Notes under the pieces: model-generated
Databases searched by the model: none
What the model was told of the DNA's origin: nothing
The model's input: the letters and a program-made list of their open reading frames with translations, nothing else
Made by a program: the position numbers and the translations under genes
Assembly: GCF_001543895.1 (NCBI RefSeq)
Contig: NZ_JYIJ01000019.1
Coordinates: 1,173,501-1,237,500 of the forward strand
Length of the DNA stretch: 64,000 nt
Reading direction: 5' to 3'
From: Carbonactinospora thermoautotrophica
Lineage (GTDB): Bacteria; Actinomycetota; Actinomycetes; Streptomycetales; Carbonactinosporaceae
Shown here: in pieces, positions 60,397 through 64,000 of the stretch
Layout of the letters: every line of letters starts with the position of its first letter
Numbering within the stretch: the stretch's first letter is position 1

Positions 60397-61911
60397 ATGT
60401 CATCGGCCGCGACGACCATCTCCGAGGAGCGGGACGTCCCGCGCCCGCCCAAGAACCGCTTCGACCGATATTTCAAGATCTCCGAACGGGGCTCGACGAT
60501 CCAGCGGGAGATCCGCGGTGGGCTCGCCACCTTCTTCACGATGGCGTACATCGTCGTGCTCAACCCGTTGATCGTGGGCACCGCCAAGGACGTGACCGGG
60601 GCTTACGTGGGCGGGGTGAACGACCCCGGCGTGAGCATCGGGCTGGTCGCCGCGGCCACCGCGCTCGTGGCCGGCGTGATGACGATCCTGATGGGCGTGG
60701 TCGGCCGGTACCCGTTCGCGGTCGCGACCGGGCTCGGGCTGAACGCGTTCGTCGCGGTCACCCTGGCGAGCGGGATGACCTGGGCCGACGCCATGGGCCT
60801 GGTGGTGCTGGAGGGCCTGATCATCACCGTGCTGGTGCTGACCGGGTTCCGCACCGCGGTGTTCCGGGCGATCCCGGCCCAGCTCAAGACCGCGATCAGC
60901 GTGGGGATCGGCCTGTTCATCGCGCTCATCGGGTTCGTGGACGCCGGGTTCGTGCGGCGCATCCCGGACGAGGCGAACACGACCGTGCCGCTGCAGCTGG
61001 GCGTCGGCGGCAATCTGCAGGGCTGGCCGGTGCTGGTCTTCGTGCTCGGCCTGCTGTTCACCGCGATCCTGGTGGCGCGCCGGGTGAAGGGCGCGATCCT
61101 GCTGGGGATCGCCGGCACCACCGTACTCGCGATCGCGGTGGAGGCGGTCTTCCACCCCGGCCCGTCGGTGCCGAAACCAGGCGAGTTCAACCCGAAGGGC
61201 TGGAGTTTGGTGGTGCCGCAGGTGCCGGAGAAGCTCTTCGAGCTGCCGGACCTGAGCCTGCTGGGCCAGTTCTCGCTGCTGGGCTCGTTCTCCCGCGTCG
61301 GCGCGGTGGCGGCAGTGCTGTTCGTGTTCACGCTCATGCTGGCCGACTTCTTCGACACGATGGGCACGGTCGTGGGCGTCGGCGCGGAGGCCGGGCTGCT
61401 GGACAAGGAGGGTCAGCTGCCGGGCGTGGAGCGGGTCCTGCTGGTCGACTCGCTCGCCGCGGCGGCCGGCGGCGCGGCCAGCACGTCGTCGAACACCACG
61501 TACATCGAGTCGGCGGCCGGCGTCGGCGAGGGCGCGCGGACCGGGTTCGCGAGCGTGGTGACCGGCGGGCTGTTCCTGCTGGCGATGTTCTTCACGCCGC
61601 TGGTGCAGGTCGTGCCGTTCGAGGCGGCGACCCCGGCGCTGGTCGTGGTCGGGTTCCTGATGATCACGCAGATCCGCAACATCGACTTCACCGACTACGC
61701 GATCGCGATCCCGGCGTTTTTGACCATGGTGGTCATGCCGTTCACGTACTCGATCACGAACGGCATCGGCGCCGGCTTCGTCTCGTACGCGGCGATCAAG
61801 CTCGCGCAGCGGCGCGCCCGGGAGGTCCACCCCCTGCTGTGGGTGGTGGCGGCGCTGTTCGTCGTGTACTTCGCGATCGCGCCGATCGAGGAGCTGCTGG
61901 GCGTCAAGTGA
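60397..61911 (+). CDS. NCS2/AzgA-type purine permease
   Basis: A 504-residue membrane transporter. Substrate signatures: YPFAVATGLGLNAFVAVTLA, TAISVGIGLFIALIGFVDAG, MLADFFDTMGTVVGVG, AGGAASTSSNTTYIESAAGV. It has about 12-14 membrane helices and imports hypoxanthine, guanine or adenine with protons. ATG 60397 follows CAGGGAGGGG. Followed by MarR and MFS genes in the same direction. Confidence 0.93.
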   Translation: MSSAATTISEERDVPRPPKNRFDRYFKISERGSTIQREIRGGLATFFTMAYIVVLNPLIVGTAKDVTGAYVGGVNDPGVSIGLVAAATALVAGVMTILMGVVGRYPFAVATGLGLNAFVAVTLASGMTWADAMGLVVLEGLIITVLVLTGFRTAVFRAIPAQLKTAISVGIGLFIALIGFVDAGFVRRIPDEANTTVPLQLGVGGNLQGWPVLVFVLGLLFTAILVARRVKGAILLGIAGTTVLAIAVEAVFHPGPSVPKPGEFNPKGWSLVVPQVPEKLFELPDLSLLGQFSLLGSFSRVGAVAAVLFVFTLMLADFFDTMGTVVGVGAEAGLLDKEGQLPGVERVLLVDSLAAAAGGAASTSSNTTYIESAAGVGEGARTGFASVVTGGLFLLAMFFTPLVQVVPFEAATPALVVVGFLMITQIRNIDFTDYAIAIPAFLTMVVMPFTYSITNGIGAGFVSYAAIKLAQRRAREVHPLLWVVAALFVVYFAIAPIEELLGVK

Positions 61912-61921
61912 GCGCCCGTGC

Positions 61922-61960
61922 GTGGCGGGTCCTGCTCTGTAAGGGGCATAAACCCGCCAC
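61922..61960 (+). terminator. Stem-loop after the NCS2 gene
   Basis: A 9-bp stem (61922-61930 with 61952-61960) with a 21-base loop, 10 bases past the stop. No T-run. Confidence 0.45.
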
Positions 61961-61970
61961 GCCGCTTGTT

Positions 61971-61987
61971 CATTAGCAAAGGTAATG
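61971..61987. promoter_or_regulatory. Candidate MarR operator
   Basis: CATTA-N7-TAATG, an AT-rich palindrome immediately upstream of marR. It lies between a TTGTTC (-35-like) and TTAAGC (-10-like) pair, so binding would block marR transcription. Confidence 0.6.
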
Positions 61988-62002
61988 AGTTAAGCTAAGG
62001 AC

Positions 62003-62446
62003 GTGCCTGTGGCTGGCAAGCTGTCCAAGTCGGATCTCGAGCTCGCGAGCCGGCTGCGTGTCGCGGTCATGCGGCTGTCCCGACGCCTGCGCCAGCAGCG
62101 CAGCGACCAGACCCTGTCGCTGAGCCAGATCGCCGCGCTCGGGACCCTGGAGCACCATGGGCCCCTCACCCCGCGGGAGCTGGCGGACCACGAGAAGGTC
62201 CAGCCGCCGTCGATGACGCGGATCCTCGCCGTGCTGGAGGAGCGCGGCCTGGTCAGCCGCGCCCCGCACCCGACCGACGGCCGGCAGGTGCTGGTCACGG
62301 TCACCGACGAGGCCGTACGCATGCTCAAGGAAGACCGCAGGCGCCGCACGGCGTGGCTGGTCCAACGCCTCGCCGAGTTGACACCGGATGAGCGGGAGGC
62401 GCTGCACGCCGCCACGCCGGTCTTGGAGCGACTGGCGCAAGCGTGA
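62003..62446 (+). CDS. MarR-family transcriptional regulator
   Basis: A 147-residue winged-helix repressor. The core is LSLSQIAALGTLEHHGPLTP, RELADHEKVQPPSMTRILAV and the wing RAPHPTDGRQVLVTVT (DGR motif). The start is GTG 62003. It precedes an MFS exporter by 59 bases and has a palindrome in its own promoter, consistent with control of itself and the exporter. Confidence 0.93.
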   Translation: MPVAGKLSKSDLELASRLRVAVMRLSRRLRQQRSDQTLSLSQIAALGTLEHHGPLTPRELADHEKVQPPSMTRILAVLEERGLVSRAPHPTDGRQVLVTVTDEAVRMLKEDRRRRTAWLVQRLAELTPDEREALHAATPVLERLAQA

Positions 62447-62505
62447 GTCGCCCCTCCCGCTCGCTGCAGGCAAGCCCGTCCGGCTGAACCGCACGAGGCA
62501 GGGAG

Positions 62506-63825
62506 GTGGTCGACACGTTTCGCGCACTACTGAGCATTCGCAACTTCCGGTTGTTCCTGATCGGGCAGCTGGTCTCCAACACCGGTACCTGGATGCAGCG
62601 GGTCGCGCAGGACTGGCTGGTGCTCCAGCTGACCCACAACAGTGGCACCGCCGTCGGCATCACGACCGGCCTGCAGTTCCTGCCCCAGCTCCTGTTCGGG
62701 CTGTGGGGCGGGGTGATCGCCGACCGGTACCCCAAGCGCCGCCTGCTGCTCATCACCCAGGGCGTCATGGGCGTGCAGGCGCTGGTGCTCGGCGTGCTCA
62801 CCGTCACCGGGACCGCGCACGTGTACCACGTGTACGCGCTCGCCTTCCTGCTCGGCCTGGCCGCGGCCGCCGACAGCCCCGCCCGGCAGGCGTTCATCCA
62901 CGAGATGGTCGGCCCCGCCCACGTGCCCAACGCGGTCGGGCTGAACTCCGCCCAGTTCAACGGCGCGCGCATCATCGGCCCGGCGATCGCCGGGCTGCTC
63001 ATCGCGTCCCTGGGTACCGGGTCGGTGTTCCTGGTCAACGCGGCCTCCTACGTCGCGGTGCTCGCCGGCCTGCTGGCGATCCGACCCGCCGAGCTGCACG
63101 CGATGCCGCGCCCGGCGCGCGCGGACAGCCGGCTGCGCGACGCCCTCCGGTACGTCCGGGAGCAGCCGGAGCTGCTGTTGCCGATCACCGTCGTGGGCTT
63201 CGTCGGCACGTTCGGCCTCAACTTCACCGTCACCATCAGCCTGATGGCGAAGCAGGAGTTCGCCAGCGACGCGGCCGCCTTCGGGTACCTGTCGACCGCT
63301 TTCGCCGTCGGCGCCCTGCTCGGCGCCCTCGGCACCGCGGCACGCCGCACCCCGCCCAGCCGGCGCCGGCTCGTCGGCGCGGCCGTGCTGTTCGGGCTGC
63401 TGGAGATCGCGGTCGGGCTGATGCCGACGTACTGGACGTTCCTTGCCCTGCTGGTGCCCACCGGCGTCTTCGCGCTGACCGTGACGACCACCGCGAACGC
63501 CATGACGCAGATCAACAGCGACCCGCTCATGCGCGGGCGGGTGATGTCGATCTACCTGCTGGTGTTCCTCGGCGGTACGCCGATCGGCTCCCCGCTGGTC
63601 GGCTGGGTCGCCGACAACCTGGGCGTGCGGTGGAGCCTCATCCTCGGCGGCCTGATCTCCGCGCTGGCCGCGATGGCGGCTGCCCTGGTGTTCTCGCCGG
63701 CCCGCGGCCGGAAGGCCTTCGCCGTGGGCGTGCTCGTCCCGGCGCGGGTGCGGGCATCCGGCGGCCGGCGGCCGGCCACGCAGGAGTTCGAGGACCTCGA
63801 GCAGGCGTGCGCCAAGCCGGCCTGA
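62506..63825 (+). CDS. MFS exporter (MFS_3/enterobactin-exporter-like)
   Basis: A 439-residue protein with about 12 membrane helices. It begins VVDTFRALLSIRNFRLFLIG with SNTGTWMQRVAQDWLVLQLT, the opening typical of MFS_3 exporters. The motif A region is GGVIADRYPKRRLLL. GTG 62506 lies behind GGGAGGT. Genetically paired with marR, so it probably exports a toxic or signalling small molecule. Nothing but a promoter-like site follows to the window end. Confidence 0.9.
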   Translation: MVDTFRALLSIRNFRLFLIGQLVSNTGTWMQRVAQDWLVLQLTHNSGTAVGITTGLQFLPQLLFGLWGGVIADRYPKRRLLLITQGVMGVQALVLGVLTVTGTAHVYHVYALAFLLGLAAAADSPARQAFIHEMVGPAHVPNAVGLNSAQFNGARIIGPAIAGLLIASLGTGSVFLVNAASYVAVLAGLLAIRPAELHAMPRPARADSRLRDALRYVREQPELLLPITVVGFVGTFGLNFTVTISLMAKQEFASDAAAFGYLSTAFAVGALLGALGTAARRTPPSRRRLVGAAVLFGLLEIAVGLMPTYWTFLALLVPTGVFALTVTTTANAMTQINSDPLMRGRVMSIYLLVFLGGTPIGSPLVGWVADNLGVRWSLILGGLISALAAMAAALVFSPARGRKAFAVGVLVPARVRASGGRRPATQEFEDLEQACAKPA

Positions 63826-63880
63826 CGCCTCCCGGCGGCGGTCCCGGACCCCGCTCTCGTGATCGCCGGGCCCGGCCGAT

Positions 63881-63912
63881 TTGACAAGACCGTGAAGGTG
63901 CGCAATCTAAAT
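63881..63912 (+). promoter_or_regulatory. Promoter-like site near the window edge
   Basis: TTGACA (63881-63886) followed after 18-19 bases by ATCTAAAT, the most AT-rich patch in this region. Any gene it drives lies beyond the window. Confidence 0.35.
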
Positions 63913-64000
63913 ATCCGGAGCGCACGACGGGGATTACCGGAAGCGCCGGCGGGATACCGCACCCAGTGCGTTGGGGACGTATCCCGCACCCGCAGGCTCC

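Overview
The window is high-GC actinobacterial DNA. Evidence: strong G/C third-position bias, frequent GTG/TTG starts, a CIRCE-controlled solo groEL, futalosine-pathway menaquinone genes (mqnB, mqnD), DUF3027, DUF2530, DUF5999 and DUF2771 proteins, CysO-type sulfur carrier, and Streptomyces-style XRE/TPR regulators. The order resembles Streptomycetales/Streptosporangiales chromosomes; I cannot name the genus.

Layout. 0-0.8 kb: a decayed copy of a colicin-E3-like RNase toxin/immunity pair beside a perfect palindrome. 0.86-5.2 kb: SAM-I riboswitch-thrC-cysO, a cold-shock gene, and groEL behind two tandem CIRCE operators. 5.4-9.9 kb: DUF433/PIN-like toxin-antitoxin pair, a YjbR fragment, and a membrane-anchored NB-ARC/TPR (STAND) protein. 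10-13 kb: a PhoX-type phosphatase gene broken by frameshifts and by an IS200/IS605 element with broken tnpA and intact tnpB. 13-15.7 kb: HD hydrolase and XPB helicase.

15.8-38.9 kb looks like an accessory block: TetR with an alpha/beta hydrolase-Baeyer-Villiger monooxygenase-SDR operon; DegV; an XRE-2H phosphoesterase-SLOG operon divergent from an anti-sigma-like ATPase; the intact copy of the E3-like toxin/immunity pair; and a complete type I-E CRISPR-Cas locus. In the CRISPR locus the operon cas3-cas8e-cse2-cas7-cas5-cas6-cas1-cas2 lies between two arrays (29 repeats/28 spacers and 18 repeats/17 spacers). Both arrays have their leader next to the cas genes and read outward. Their repeats share the stem and differ in the hairpin loop. 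The block ends with IS3-like remnants. The XPB gene (14.0-15.7 kb) and the helicase-associated gene (39.0-41.4 kb), adjacent in mycobacteria, lie on either side of it, so the block is probably an insertion between former neighbours.

39-64 kb: helicase-associated protein; catalase with its Fur-type regulator, which has a promoter implying a leaderless mRNA; HAD phosphatase; two-domain cold-shock protein; a WXG-like polymorphic toxin (type 24) with a candidate immunity gene; mqnD-mqnB-DUF2771; DUF3027; a sacsin-like ATPase; two further copies of the palindrome; a cascade of tiny overlapping genes divergent from an XRE/TPR regulator; a broken HAD gene; and the DUF2530-NCS2 permease-MarR-MFS set.

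No rRNA or tRNA gene was recognised. The most notable content is the concentration of conflict systems (two E3-like loci, a type 24 toxin, PIN toxin, STAND protein, TnpB, I-E CRISPR), the cruciform-prone palindrome family, and the paired CRISPR arrays.
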